From assembly GCF_014229965.1 (NCBI RefSeq), contig NZ_JABGBW010000001.1, positions 1-64,000 of the forward strand: a DNA stretch of 64,000 nucleotides, read 5' to 3'. A model generated the notes under the pieces. That model did no database searches. It was not told where the DNA came from and saw only the letters and a list, made by a program, of their open reading frames with translations. A program made the translations under genes and the position numbers. Below, piece after piece: positions 36,601 through 45,749 of the stretch; the stretch's first letter is position 1, and every line of letters starts with the position of its first letter. This DNA is from Peptostreptococcus canis (lineage in GTDB: Bacteria; Bacillota; Clostridia; Peptostreptococcales; Peptostreptococcaceae).

Positions 36601-38310
36601 ATGGATTTTTTGATGCTTAAAAAATTAATATCAAATATTGATAATCCTGCGATAATATTTAGCCGTAAAGGCGATATAGTCTGTAAGAATAAGCAGTTTG
36701 AACATGTTTATGAATATCTAGATGTAGATGAACTGGAAAGTCTAAATCAGGTTAAAATAACCAAAACCAATACGGATAATCCAGATGTAAAATTTTTTAA
36801 TCTTACTGAAACCCATTTGAATGGTGTGGAGTTTATAATAAGGTTTAGTGAGGAAGAAAAATATTCATTATATGTTTTTGAAAGAACATTTATTTTAGAT
36901 GAACTAATATCAAATGTAATTGAACATATTGATGAAATAGTAGTAGTATTTGATGAAAACGGAATTCTTAGAAAAATGAATGGTATATGTGATGAGTTAT
37001 TACCATTTAAGAGAGAAGATGTCTTAGGAAAAAATATATTGGAACTTGTAAAAGATGGCAAGGTAGAAAATCCGGTGATAACAGAAATGATAGAAAAAAA
37101 GAAAAAAGTGTATAGAGATATTGTCTATTCTGATGGAAGGGTAATATCTTATACAGCTGTTCCGATAATAGATAAAGATGGAATATTTAAGGGAGGAGTT
37201 CTTACAGGTAGAGATGTATCCAGATTAATAAATCTTGCAAGAAAGGTCAACACTCAAGAACATGATGTAAAAGAATATATAAGTGAAAGTCCACAATTAA
37301 AGAGAATCAAATCTATAATAGACAGAGTAGCTCCATCTGATGCTCCGGTATTTATAGTAGGAGAGTCAGGGGTTGGTAAAGAAATAATAGCAAATTCTAT
37401 CTGGAATCAGAGTAATAGAAGAGATAAGAATTTTGTGGCTATTAACTGTGCATCTATACCATATGATTTGATAGAATCTGAATTATTTGGTTATGAAAAA
37501 GGATCATTTACCGGGGCAAAAAAAGATGGAAAAATAGGATTGATTGAAGCTGCAGACGGTGGTACTTTATTTCTTGATGAGATAGGCGAGCTACCTTTGG
37601 AGACTCAAAAAAAACTTCTCAGGGTTATTCAGGAAAATGCAATACTTAGAATAGGTGCTGTAAAGCCTAAAAAAGTAGATGTAAGATATATATGTGCTAC
37701 CAACAAAACTAAGCAGGAACTTAAAGATCCAAAGGTGTTTAGACAGGATTTATATTATAGGCTAAATGTAATTCCACTTTTAATTCCGCCATTGAGAGAA
37801 AGAAAAGAAGATATTCTTGTTATAGGAAATTATTATATAGATTTATTCAATAAAAGATATAATAGAAAAATAAAACTTACATCTGAAGCCGAAAAAATTC
37901 TTATGAAAAATAAGTGGGAGGGTAATGTAAGGGAGCTGAAAAATGTAATTGAGAGACTAGTAATACTTTCTCCTCATGAAAATATATATGCGGAACAACT
38001 GGAGAGGATATTGACTTTGGGGAATATCGATCAGATTGAGGATAAGGATATAGACTCGATATTGGGAGAAGATATTGATTATAATGAAAATGGAAACAAT
38101 GAAGTGAATGAAACAGAAGAATTAGAAGGGGTTCAAGGTATTATAGTAAATGATATTGTGAATATAGATGAAGCCCATAGAATAGTAGAACAAGAAATTC
38201 TGAAAAAAGCTTTAGAAAAATATGGTAATATAACAAATGCAGCCAAGGCTGTCGGAATAAATCCATCTACAGTTTATAGAAAGATAAAAAGAGGACACAT
38301 TAAATTATAA
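36601..38310 (+). CDS. Sigma-54-dependent transcriptional activator (PAS-AAA-HTH)
   Basis: A 569-residue enhancer-binding protein. Residues ~1-230 hold two PAS-like regions (NPAIIFSRKGDIV; EIVVVFDENGILRKMN), which would sense a ligand or redox state. The AAA+ domain (~235-470) has Walker A GESGVGKE, the sigma-54 contact loop in the Firmicute form GSFTGAK, Walker B GGTLFLDEIGELP and an arginine-finger stretch FRQDLYYRLNVIPL. The C-terminal Fis-type helix-turn-helix (NITNAAKAVGINPSTVYRKIKR) binds enhancers. No receiver domain. Start at 36601 because GGAG lies nine bases upstream; the ATG at 36562 lies inside a hairpin. It probably controls the two sigma-54 promoters directly downstream. Confidence 0.93.
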   Translation: MDFLMLKKLISNIDNPAIIFSRKGDIVCKNKQFEHVYEYLDVDELESLNQVKITKTNTDNPDVKFFNLTETHLNGVEFIIRFSEEEKYSLYVFERTFILDELISNVIEHIDEIVVVFDENGILRKMNGICDELLPFKREDVLGKNILELVKDGKVENPVITEMIEKKKKVYRDIVYSDGRVISYTAVPIIDKDGIFKGGVLTGRDVSRLINLARKVNTQEHDVKEYISESPQLKRIKSIIDRVAPSDAPVFIVGESGVGKEIIANSIWNQSNRRDKNFVAINCASIPYDLIESELFGYEKGSFTGAKKDGKIGLIEAADGGTLFLDEIGELPLETQKKLLRVIQENAILRIGAVKPKKVDVRYICATNKTKQELKDPKVFRQDLYYRLNVIPLLIPPLRERKEDILVIGNYYIDLFNKRYNRKIKLTSEAEKILMKNKWEGNVRELKNVIERLVILSPHENIYAEQLERILTLGNIDQIEDKDIDSILGEDIDYNENGNNEVNETEELEGVQGIIVNDIVNIDEAHRIVEQEILKKALEKYGNITNAAKAVGINPSTVYRKIKRGHIKL

Positions 38311-38312
38311 GT

Positions 38313-38328
38313 TGGCATGCATTTTGCT
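38313..38328 (+). promoter_or_regulatory. Sigma-54 (-24/-12) promoter of the transporter gene
   Basis: TGGCATG-CATT-TTGCT, a near-perfect match to TGGCACG-N4-TTGCW with GG and GC ten bases apart. It begins two bases after the activator stop codon. Confidence 0.9.
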
Positions 38329-38329
38329 A

Positions 38330-38373
38330 CTTAATTAGTTAATTATATTATTATAATTAATTAACTAATTAAG
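38330..38373 (+). repeat. Long AT hairpin in the transporter leader
   Basis: CTTAATTAGTTAATTA (38330-38345) pairs perfectly with TAATTAACTAATTAAG (38358-38373). Its last bases overlap the AAGGAGG binding site of the transporter gene. With initiation about 12 bases after the -12 element it would lie at the very 5' end of the transcript. Confidence 0.8.
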
Positions 38374-38387
38374 GAGGTATTATAAAA

Positions 38388-39563
38388 ATGAAAAAAGCTA
38401 GAAACATCAGTCCAATTGGAGCTATATTTGGTGTAGCTGCGGTTTTATTTGGGTCTCATGCAGGTGGAGGGTTTGCCACTGGTAATCAGGAAGTTCAATA
38501 TTATGTACAATATGGATGGACCGCGCCGGTTATGGCTATACTTGCCATGATCTTGCTTACTGTAACTTTAAGAGAAGCTATAGTAATGTATAATAATAAG
38601 GATTGTAAAAATTATAAAGATTTATTCAGGGAATTATGGCATCCATATGAAAAGTTAGAAATATTATGGGAAATATATTATTATCTAATGGTAATAATAG
38701 CAGTTGGGGCAGTAATTGCAGGAGCAGCATCGGTTTTCCAGACAATGGGATTACCATACTTCCTATCAGTATTATTAGTTGGATTTGTATTGCTTATGTT
38801 GACAATATTTGGTGCTTTGGTTGTATCAAGTGCTGCCGGTATAATGTCTATAATAATAATGGTATGTTGTTTATTAATATTCTTAACAGGAATAAGTATT
38901 AAGTCAGACACTATAGCTACTATTTTATCTGAAAGACAATTTTGGGGTGAAAATCCTATGAAACCTTTTATCTTAATCTTTACATATGCTGGATTCCAGT
39001 CGGTTGTTATTCCTTCTTTAGCCGCCAGTTCAAGAGAATTATTGAGAAATGAAAAACAAGCTACTGCTGCCATGGCTCTTTCTTTTGTTATGAATGCAAT
39101 TGCTTTATGCCTTGCTGTTACTATGTTACTTGGTTGGTATGCTGACTTCAAAGCAGCAAATCAAATGACTTTGCCGACTCTTTATGTTGCTACTCATTCG
39201 GGAAATGCATTTGTGGCATTTGCTTATAAAGTATCATTATTCTTATGTCTGATATCTACAGGGGTTACCACTATATTTGGGCTTGTTAATAGATTCGAAG
39301 ATCATGAAAAACTTGGATTTATTAAAACACAGAGAGCAAGAAGGGCGTTTGTAGCATGTGCAATAATGGTCATTGCAGTGCTTATATCATTGACAGGATT
39401 AAGCAATATAGTGAAATATGGTTACGGATATTGTGGATATTTGGGTATATTCTCAATAATAATACCATTCTTAACTATAGGTGTTTATAAGAATAGAAAG
39501 TTTAAAAAAGAAAATCCTGATCATAAGTGGGAATTAGATAGAGAGGAAATGGAAGAAGTTTAA
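38388..39563 (+). CDS. YkvI-family membrane transporter, sigma-54 controlled
   Basis: A 391-residue membrane protein with ten to eleven hydrophobic helices, paralogue of the gene at 25881: both begin with a helix containing a GxGFA(T/S)G(N/T)QE(V/L)QY(Y/F) segment and end with a short Lys-rich tail. Start by AAGGAGGT. It sits between the sigma-54 activator and the 2-hydroxyacyl-CoA dehydratase operon and has its own -24/-12 promoter, so uptake or exchange of the amino acid or hydroxyacid used by that pathway is a reasonable hypothesis; substrate unproven. Confidence 0.87.
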   Translation: MKKARNISPIGAIFGVAAVLFGSHAGGGFATGNQEVQYYVQYGWTAPVMAILAMILLTVTLREAIVMYNNKDCKNYKDLFRELWHPYEKLEILWEIYYYLMVIIAVGAVIAGAASVFQTMGLPYFLSVLLVGFVLLMLTIFGALVVSSAAGIMSIIIMVCCLLIFLTGISIKSDTIATILSERQFWGENPMKPFILIFTYAGFQSVVIPSLAASSRELLRNEKQATAAMALSFVMNAIALCLAVTMLLGWYADFKAANQMTLPTLYVATHSGNAFVAFAYKVSLFLCLISTGVTTIFGLVNRFEDHEKLGFIKTQRARRAFVACAIMVIAVLISLTGLSNIVKYGYGYCGYLGIFSIIIPFLTIGVYKNRKFKKENPDHKWELDREEMEEV

Positions 39564-39571
39564 AATGACGG

Positions 39572-39606
39572 TTTTGCAAAAAGCAAAAAAGTTGCAAAAA
39601 GCAAAA
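39572..39606. promoter_or_regulatory. Candidate enhancer sites 1 and 2 (TTTTGC-N5-GCAAAA)
   Basis: Site 1, 39572-39588, is a perfect inverted repeat TTTTGC-AAAAA-GCAAAA. Site 2, 39590-39606, has AGTTGC-AAAAA-GCAAAA. The centres are 18 bases apart, ~440 and ~420 bases ahead of the dehydratase sigma-54 promoter. Tandem sites like these suit a sigma-54 activator. Confidence 0.65.
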
Positions 39607-39692
39607 AAATAAATTAGTTAAATAACAAACATATAAATGTCTAATTTGCATTATAAACTTAATATAATGACAAAAAATTAATAAAAAATAAT

Positions 39693-39740
39693 AAAAAGAT
39701 ACGAGTTTTCTTTATTTAAAAACCCGTATCTTTTATTTTT
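39693..39740 (+). terminator. Terminator after the transporter gene
   Basis: AAAAGATACG/CGTATCTTTT stem, with further AGTTTT/AAAACC pairing inside, then TTTATTTTT. Confidence 0.85.
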
Positions 39741-39759
39741 GTCTTAATTTATAGATATT

Positions 39760-39776
39760 TTTTGCAAAAAGCAAAA
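39760..39776. promoter_or_regulatory. Candidate enhancer site 3 (TTTTGC-N5-GCAAAA)
   Basis: A third, perfect copy of the inverted repeat, ~250 bases ahead of the dehydratase promoter. It is followed by two exact 12-base tandem repeats, TGTCAAAAATAT (39782-39805), and a degenerate third. Confidence 0.65.
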
Positions 39777-39875
39777 AAATATGTCAAAAATATTGTCAAA
39801 AATATTGTTAAAATAAATTTCTAACAAATAAATAAAAATTTTTTTTCAAAAAAAATACCATGCTCTTTAAAGAAT

Positions 39876-39887
39876 ATTGTATACAAT
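39876..39887. promoter_or_regulatory. ATTGTATACAAT palindrome
   Basis: A 12-base perfect palindrome of the type bound by GntR-family repressors, ~140 bases before the sigma-54 promoter. It may be an additional operator; unproven. Confidence 0.4.
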
Positions 39888-40018
39888 CTGTTAAAAAATA
39901 GAATAATATAGTATTTAACATATCTTTAACAACGTTAAGATTTTTTGAAAAAGTTAATTTACCGAGAAGGATTATTGATTAAATAAAAAAAATAAAAAAA
40001 AACTGAAAGGATAAAAGT

Positions 40019-40034
40019 TGGTATGAATTTTGCT
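40019..40034 (+). promoter_or_regulatory. Sigma-54 (-24/-12) promoter of the dehydratase operon
   Basis: TGGTATG-AATT-TTGCT: GG and GC at canonical spacing, same architecture as at 38313. About 135 bases before hadA. Confidence 0.85.
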
Positions 40035-40170
40035 AATATAATAAATGGAAGTCAATTAATGACATTCTTATAGTTTTAATTTATTATATGCTAGTTTCAA
40101 ACTAGAATTTATTTTAAATATATTGAGATGTCAATATATAGTAATCAATGTATTTTTAGGAGGTAGAGTT

Positions 40171-41382
40171 ATGTCAAATAAGGGATTACCATTAGAGGGT
40201 ATAAGAGTAATTGAATATGCAAACTTTGTTGCTGCACCAGTATGTGGTAGATTACTTGCAGATTGGGGTGCTGAAGTAATAAAGATAGAACCACATTTTG
40301 GTGACTCAATGAGAATTGTTGGTATTCAGTGGTGTTTCCCAGCAACTGAAGAAGAAAATCCAATGTTCGAAATTGAAAACTCTGGTAAAAAGGATATAGT
40401 AATTGATACTAATACCAAAGAAGGTGTTGAAGTTATCTATAAATTATTAGATTCTGCAGACGTTTTCTTAACAAATACTAGACAGAAAGCTTTGGATAAG
40501 AGTGGACTGAATTATGAAGAAATTAAGAAGAGAGCTCCTCATATAATCTTTGCTCACTTACTAGGATACGGAGATAAGGGTCCAGCAAAGGATAATCCAG
40601 CGTTCGACTATACTGCATACTTTGCAAGAGGTGGTGTAGCTGCAAGTTTGATGGAAAAGGGAACTTCTCCAGCCAATCCGGTTGCAGGTCTTGGAGATCA
40701 CTATGCCGGTATGAGTTTGGCTGCAGGTATATTAGCAGCTTTATATAAGAGAAAAGAAACAGGTAAGGGTGAAAGAGTCACAGTATCATTATTCCATACT
40801 GCGGTATTTGGTATGGGTATTATGGTATCAGCTGCTCACTATGGATACGAAATGCCTATCACTCGTCGTCAGCCACCAAACCCATTAAATACTACTTTTA
40901 AGTGTGCAGATGATAAGTGGATACAGATAGCATTCTTCCAGTATGATAAGTGGTTCCCTAATTTCTGCAATACAGTAATAGAAAGACCTGATTTAATAGG
41001 AAGTAAATATAGTACATTGAAGAGTGCTGTTAACTATGTAGAAGAGTTTGTTATGATGATGGAAGAGGAATTTGCTAAGAGACCAATTGATGAATGGTGT
41101 GAAAGACTACAGGCTGCAGGTATTCCTTATGAAAAACTTGCTACTCCATCGGATGTATTGGTTGATGAACAGTGTTGGGCAAATGATTACTTAATCAAAC
41201 ATACTTATGAAAATGGCCATGAAGGTGTAATATTCAACACTCCAGTAATGTTTACTGAAAATCCAAGAGGTGAATACAGAAGAGCTCCTAAGTTTGCTGA
41301 ACATACTGATGAAGTATTGATTCAGGCTGGTATGTCACAGGCAGAAATAGAAGAGTTAAAGAATAAAGATATAATTAAGTAG
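40171..41382 (+). CDS. hadA: 2-hydroxyacyl-CoA transferase (HadA/FldA-type, class III)
   Basis: A 403-residue CaiB/BaiF-family CoA transferase. It activates a 2-hydroxyacid (2-hydroxyisocaproate or an aryl lactate) with CoA taken from the pathway's own enoyl- or acyl-CoA. Visible features: N-terminal LEGIRVIEYANFVAAPVCGRLLADWGAEVIKIEP (given here as a family hallmark in parts: VIEYANFVAAP, LADWGAEV), and AFDYTAYFARGG with the catalytic Asp. Start at 40171 from AGGAGGT; an in-frame ATG at 40123 has none. First gene of a seven-gene operon. HadA and FldA cannot be separated by eye. Confidence 0.9.
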   Translation: MSNKGLPLEGIRVIEYANFVAAPVCGRLLADWGAEVIKIEPHFGDSMRIVGIQWCFPATEEENPMFEIENSGKKDIVIDTNTKEGVEVIYKLLDSADVFLTNTRQKALDKSGLNYEEIKKRAPHIIFAHLLGYGDKGPAKDNPAFDYTAYFARGGVAASLMEKGTSPANPVAGLGDHYAGMSLAAGILAALYKRKETGKGERVTVSLFHTAVFGMGIMVSAAHYGYEMPITRRQPPNPLNTTFKCADDKWIQIAFFQYDKWFPNFCNTVIERPDLIGSKYSTLKSAVNYVEEFVMMMEEEFAKRPIDEWCERLQAAGIPYEKLATPSDVLVDEQCWANDYLIKHTYENGHEGVIFNTPVMFTENPRGEYRRAPKFAEHTDEVLIQAGMSQAEIEELKNKDIIK

Positions 41383-41412
41383 TTTTTAAGAGATTATTTG
41401 GAGGTGTTTTAA

Positions 41413-42636
41413 GTGGAAGAAAAGAAGAATCCGGTTAAAGTTATAAATGAAGTCCTTGCACAGCAATATGCTAATGCATTCAAGGCTAAAGAAGAAGGTA
41501 GACCAGTAGGTTGGGCAACTTCAGTTTTCCCACAGGAATTAGCTGAAATATTTGATTTAGATCTGCTGTATCCAGAAAATCACGCTGCAGGTGTTGCGGC
41601 AAAAAAAGAATCTCTTGAGTTGTGTGAACTTGCAGAAAATGATGGATATTCTAATGACTTATGTGCATATGCAAGAACTAACTTTGGTTTATTATTAAAA
41701 GGAAGATCTGATGCATTGCCAATGCCGGAGCCAGATTTTCTATGCTGTTGTAATAATATTTGTAATGAGGTTATTAAGTGGTATGAAAATATTGCAAGAG
41801 AAAAAAATATACCGCTAATAATGATAGATACAACTTACAATTATGATTATGAAGTTTCTGAGACAAGAATCAAATATTTGAGAGGTCAATTTGAAGAAGC
41901 TATCAAACAGTTGGAAGTAATATCAGGAAAGAAATTTGATCCAAAGAGATTGGAAGAGGTTATGAAAATATCTTCTGAAAATGGTAAATTATGGAAATAT
42001 TCAATGAGTTTACCATCAGGAAATTTCCCTTCTCCAATGAATGGTTTTGATTTATTCACTTATATGGCTGCAATAGTTGCTGCAAGAGGTAAAAAGGAAA
42101 CAACAGAAGCGTTTAAGTTACTGATTGACCACCTAGAAGAAAATGCAAAAACTGGTGCAACAAGCTTTAGAGGTGAAGAAAAATACAGAATAATGATGGA
42201 AGGTATTCCTTGCTGGCCATATATTGGTTACAAGATGAAATCTCTTGCTAAGAAAGGCGTGAACATGACAGGAAGTGTTTATCCTCACGCTTGGGCTTTA
42301 GTTTACGAAGCTAATGATTTAGATGGTATGGCAAGAGCATACAGCTCAATGTTCAACAATGTAAATATCGAAAAAATGGTTGAGTATCGTGTTAATGCTC
42401 TTAGAGAAGGTGATTGCGTAGGTGCATTCTACCATATGAATAGAAGTTGTAAACTAATGAGTTTTGTTCAGTATGAAATGCAAAGAAGAGTTCATGAGCA
42501 AACTAATATTCCATATGCAGGATTTGATGGTGACCAGGCTGACCCTAGAAACTTTGCCGAAGCTCAGTTTGAAACAAGACTTGAAGGTTTAATAGAAGTA
42601 ATGGAAGAAAGAAGAACAAAGGGGGAACAACAGTAA
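41413..42636 (+). CDS. hadB: 2-hydroxyacyl-CoA dehydratase, subunit B
   Basis: A 407-residue subunit of the oxygen-sensitive (R)-2-hydroxyacyl-CoA dehydratase, which removes water through a ketyl radical. [12 protein letters not shown] contains Cys candidates for the [4Fe-4S] cluster, followed by the family's [18 protein letters not shown] start with GGAGGTG eight bases upstream. The gene overlaps hadC by one base. Characterised operons place the activator hadI/fldI between the transferase and this subunit; here only 30 bases separate them. Confidence 0.92.
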   Translation: MEEKKNPVKVINEVLAQQYANAFKAKEEGRPVGWATSVFPQELAEIFDLDLLYPENHAAGVAAKKESLELCELAENDGYSNDLCAYARTNFGLLLKGRSDALPMPEPDFLCCCNNICNEVIKWYENIAREKNIPLIMIDTTYNYDYEVSETRIKYLRGQFEEAIKQLEVISGKKFDPKRLEEVMKISSENGKLWKYSMSLPSGNFPSPMNGFDLFTYMAAIVAARGKKETTEAFKLLIDHLEENAKTGATSFRGEEKYRIMMEGIPCWPYIGYKMKSLAKKGVNMTGSVYPHAWALVYEANDLDGMARAYSSMFNNVNIEKMVEYRVNALREGDCVGAFYHMNRSCKLMSFVQYEMQRRVHEQTNIPYAGFDGDQADPRNFAEAQFETRLEGLIEVMEERRTKGEQQ

Positions 42637-43757
42637 TGAATTTAAGCGATATACTTTTCAAATTAGAAGATGCTGCAAATAATCCTAAGAGATTAATGCA
42701 AGAATACATAGCTGAAGGAAATAAAGTTGTTGGATGTCTTCCAGTATATACTCCGGAAGAATTAGTTCACGCTGCAGGTATGGTACCAATGGGAATCTGG
42801 GGAGGTAATGTCTCTTTAGATGGTGCGAAGCAGTATTTCCCTGCTTTTGCCTGTTCAATTATGCAATCAATATTTGAATATGGTTTGAAAGGAAGCTACG
42901 ATGGATTGTCAGCTGTAATGATTCCTTGTATGTGCGACACATTAATCTGTATGACTCAGAACTGGAAATCTGGAATTAAAATACCTATGATTCCATTTGT
43001 TCATCCTCAAAATAGAAAAATACAGGCTGGCGTTGATTATTTAGTAGAAGAATACAAAGGTGTTAAAGCTAAATTGGAAGAAATTTGTGGACATGAAATA
43101 AAAGATGAAGATATTCATAAGAGTATAGAAATATATAATGAACACAGAAAAGCTTTACAAGAATTTGTCAAAATAGTGCCAGACTATCTATGTACAATAA
43201 CTCCTTACATTAGAAATGTAGTAATTAAAAGTGGTCTTTTTATGAAAAAAGAAGAACATACTGAATTAGTTAAAGAGTTAAACAAAGTATTAAAATCTAT
43301 GCCTAAAGAAAATTTTACTGGAAAGAAAGTTTTAGTTACAGGTATAATACTTGATTCAAAGGAAATATTAGATGTATTTGAAGAAAACAATATAGCTATA
43401 GCTTATGACAATGTAGCTCAGGAAACTAGACAATTCAATACTCTAGTTCCAGATGGAAATTGTGCTCTTGAAAGATTAGCAAAACAGTGGTCAGAAATAG
43501 ATGGATGTTCACTTGCATATGATCCTTACAAGAATAGAGGAAAGATAATAGTAGACGATGTTAAGAAAATGGATCTAGATGGAGTAGTTTATGCACTAAT
43601 GAAATTCTGTGATCCAGAAGAATACGACTACCCAATCGTTAAGAAAGATCTTGAAAAAGCAGAAATACCACATCTATATATTGAAATTGAACAACAGACA
43701 AGTAGTATTGAGCAAATAAGAACTAGAATTCAAACATTTGCTGATATAATAGCTTAA
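42636..43757 (+). CDS. hadC: 2-hydroxyacyl-CoA dehydratase, subunit C
   Basis: A 373-residue second subunit of the dehydratase. FACSIMQS and [17 protein letters not shown] supply Cys residues for its own [4Fe-4S] cluster, and [22 protein letters not shown] is the family's N-terminal region (given as PVYTPEEL and AAGMVP). The start ATG overlaps the hadB stop (TAATG), so the two subunits are translationally coupled. It must be activated by a reductive ATPase encoded elsewhere. Confidence 0.92.
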   Translation: MNLSDILFKLEDAANNPKRLMQEYIAEGNKVVGCLPVYTPEELVHAAGMVPMGIWGGNVSLDGAKQYFPAFACSIMQSIFEYGLKGSYDGLSAVMIPCMCDTLICMTQNWKSGIKIPMIPFVHPQNRKIQAGVDYLVEEYKGVKAKLEEICGHEIKDEDIHKSIEIYNEHRKALQEFVKIVPDYLCTITPYIRNVVIKSGLFMKKEEHTELVKELNKVLKSMPKENFTGKKVLVTGIILDSKEILDVFEENNIAIAYDNVAQETRQFNTLVPDGNCALERLAKQWSEIDGCSLAYDPYKNRGKIIVDDVKKMDLDGVVYALMKFCDPEEYDYPIVKKDLEKAEIPHLYIEIEQQTSSIEQIRTRIQTFADIIA

Positions 43758-43780
43758 ATCAACATAATTGGAGGTTAACA

Positions 43781-44923
43781 ATGATATTTAAGAAAGAACA
43801 CGAATTAGTAAAAAAATCAGTTAAAGATTTTTGCCAGCGTGAATTGTATGATACTGATTTAGCAGAAAAAATGGACAGAGAAGGCGTTGAAATGCCAAAA
43901 GAATTTATAGACAAATTAGCAAAATATAAATTCTCTTGTCCAATCGTTCCTAGAGAATATGGCGGTGCAGGTGCAGACTATGTATCTTATGCAATAATAA
44001 TGGAAGAATTATCAAGAGCGGATGCTTCTTGTGGTACATATGTAACTGCAGGTGCTTCATTGGTTGCACTTCCACTTATTAACTTTGGTACAGATGCACA
44101 GAAAGAAAAATATCTTAAGCCACTTGCAGAAGGTACTTTAGTAGGTGCTTTCGGTCTTACAGAACCGGGTGCAGGTTCAGATGCAAGTGCCACTCAAACT
44201 ACAGCAGTTCTTGAAGGAGATCACTATGTACTTAATGGTAGAAAGTGTTGGATAACAAATGCTCCTTTCTGCGATTTTGCTATCATTACTGCAGTTACAG
44301 AAAAAGGAAAAGGAACAAAGGGAATATCTACTTTCATAGTTGAAGCTAAATGGGAAGGATTTTCTCATGGTGCCCATGAAGATAAAATGGGTATTAGAGG
44401 TACTAGAACTTCAGATTTGATATTTGAAAACGTAATAGTTCCTAAAGAAAACTTGCTAGGAAAAGAAGGTAAGGGATTCAGCGTAATGATGAATACTCTT
44501 GAAGCCGGTAGAATTGGTGTTGCTGCTCAGGCTGTGGGTGTTGCTCAAAGTGCTTTGGATGAAGCTATAAAGTACACTAAGGAAAGAGTTCAGTTTGGTA
44601 GAACATTATCTCAGTTCCAGAACACTCAGTTTACTATAGCTGATATGGCTACAAAAATAGAAGCAGCTAGATTATTAGTTTATCAAGCAGCTCAGTTGAA
44701 AGATAATGGTGAAAGTCCTGCAATAGCATCTTCTATGGCTAAATATTATGCAGCTGAAGTAGCAAATGAAGTAGCTTATAAAGCTTTACAGTTACACGGT
44801 GGATATGGATATGTTAAGGACTATAGAATAGAAAGAATCTATCGTGATGCCAGAATACTTTCAATCTACGAAGGTACTTCTCAAGTTCAGCAGATAGTAA
44901 TCGCAGGAAAGTTATTAAAGTAA
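43781..44923 (+). CDS. acdB: Acyl-CoA dehydrogenase (enoyl-CoA reduction, AcdB-type)
   Basis: A 380-residue flavoprotein. GAFGLTEPGAGSDA (FAD/substrate loop), CWITNAPF, GGYGYVKDYRIERIYRDARI and the C-terminal YEGTSQVQQ with the catalytic Glu are standard for short-chain acyl-CoA dehydrogenases. In this pathway it reduces the enoyl-CoA made by HadBC, with EtfAB, possibly by electron bifurcation to ferredoxin. AATTGGAGG binding site, 23 bases after hadC. Confidence 0.94.
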   Translation: MIFKKEHELVKKSVKDFCQRELYDTDLAEKMDREGVEMPKEFIDKLAKYKFSCPIVPREYGGAGADYVSYAIIMEELSRADASCGTYVTAGASLVALPLINFGTDAQKEKYLKPLAEGTLVGAFGLTEPGAGSDASATQTTAVLEGDHYVLNGRKCWITNAPFCDFAIITAVTEKGKGTKGISTFIVEAKWEGFSHGAHEDKMGIRGTRTSDLIFENVIVPKENLLGKEGKGFSVMMNTLEAGRIGVAAQAVGVAQSALDEAIKYTKERVQFGRTLSQFQNTQFTIADMATKIEAARLLVYQAAQLKDNGESPAIASSMAKYYAAEVANEVAYKALQLHGGYGYVKDYRIERIYRDARILSIYEGTSQVQQIVIAGKLLK

Positions 44924-44938
44924 AGGACGGTGTACAAT

Positions 44939-45724
44939 TTGAAAATTATAGTATGTGTAAAACAAGTACCAGATACAACAGAAGTTAAAATAGACAAAAA
45001 GACGAACACTCTAATAAGAGAAGGTGTTCCTAGTATATTAAATCCGGATGATGCTAATGCCTTAGAAGAAGCACTAGCTCTTAAAGAAAAATATGACGAT
45101 GTAAAAGTTACAGTATTATCAATGGGACCTCCACAAGCAGATGTGATGTTGAGAGAATGTTTAGCAATGGGTGCAGATGAAGCTATATTACTAAGTGATA
45201 GAGCGTTTGGTGGTTCAGATACATGGGCAACTTCAAATGCACTTGCTGCAGCAATAAGAAAGATTGGTGAATACGACATAATATTCGCTGGTAGACAGGC
45301 AATAGATGGGGACACAGCTCAGGTTGGACCTCAGATTTCAGAAAAACTTGGAATTCCACAAATAACATATGTTGAAAAAATGGAGTTATTAGGTGATAAA
45401 GTAAGAGTGCAAAGACAGTTAGAAGATGGATATGAAGTTATTGAAGCTTCTATGCCAATACTTCTTACAGCTGTAAAAGAACTTAATGAACCAAGACATA
45501 TGTATATTGATAAGATATTTGATGCCTATGAAAAGGAAATACCGATACTTACAATAAATGATGTAGATATTACTACAGCGGAAGTTGGTTTAAAGGCGTC
45601 TCCAACTAGAGTATTTAGATCATTTACACCAGAAGTAAAGGGTCAGGGAGTTATTTTAGAAGGAACTGAAAAGGAAGTCGCTGCAAAACTAGTAAATGAA
45701 TTTAAGCATGCACATATAATTTAG
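44939..45724 (+). CDS. etfB: Electron transfer flavoprotein, beta subunit
   Basis: A 261-residue EtfB. The TTG at 44939 gives [15 protein letters not shown], the family N-terminus, with AAAGGACGG eight bases before; the GTG at 44930 is too close to that site. Nucleotide-binding region [18 protein letters not shown]-like ([11 protein letters not shown]) and [16 protein letters not shown] are visible. Forms a heterodimer with EtfA and hands electrons to the acyl-CoA dehydrogenase encoded upstream. Confidence 0.94.
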   Translation: MKIIVCVKQVPDTTEVKIDKKTNTLIREGVPSILNPDDANALEEALALKEKYDDVKVTVLSMGPPQADVMLRECLAMGADEAILLSDRAFGGSDTWATSNALAAAIRKIGEYDIIFAGRQAIDGDTAQVGPQISEKLGIPQITYVEKMELLGDKVRVQRQLEDGYEVIEASMPILLTAVKELNEPRHMYIDKIFDAYEKEIPILTINDVDITTAEVGLKASPTRVFRSFTPEVKGQGVILEGTEKEVAAKLVNEFKHAHII

Positions 45725-45749
45725 TAGGTATTTTAGGGAGAGTAATATT

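Larger units (their letters stand above)
39564..40170. other. Long regulatory intergenic region before the dehydratase operon
   Basis: 607 bases without a gene, holding in order: enhancer-like sites 1 and 2, the transporter terminator, site 3 with 12-base tandem repeats, an ATTGTATACAAT palindrome, the sigma-54 promoter at 40019 and a ~125-base leader. DNA between 39890 and 40015 is AT-rich with runs of A that could bend. Confidence 0.7.

Noticed and set aside
39782-39817. CRISPR-like tandem repeats
   Set aside because: The units are 12 bases, contiguous without spacers; no cas genes are present.
39806-39830. TTGTTA...TAACAA as a Rex operator
   Set aside because: The arms are 11 bases apart, against 6 in the Rex consensus, and no other good Rex site was found near the fermentation genes.
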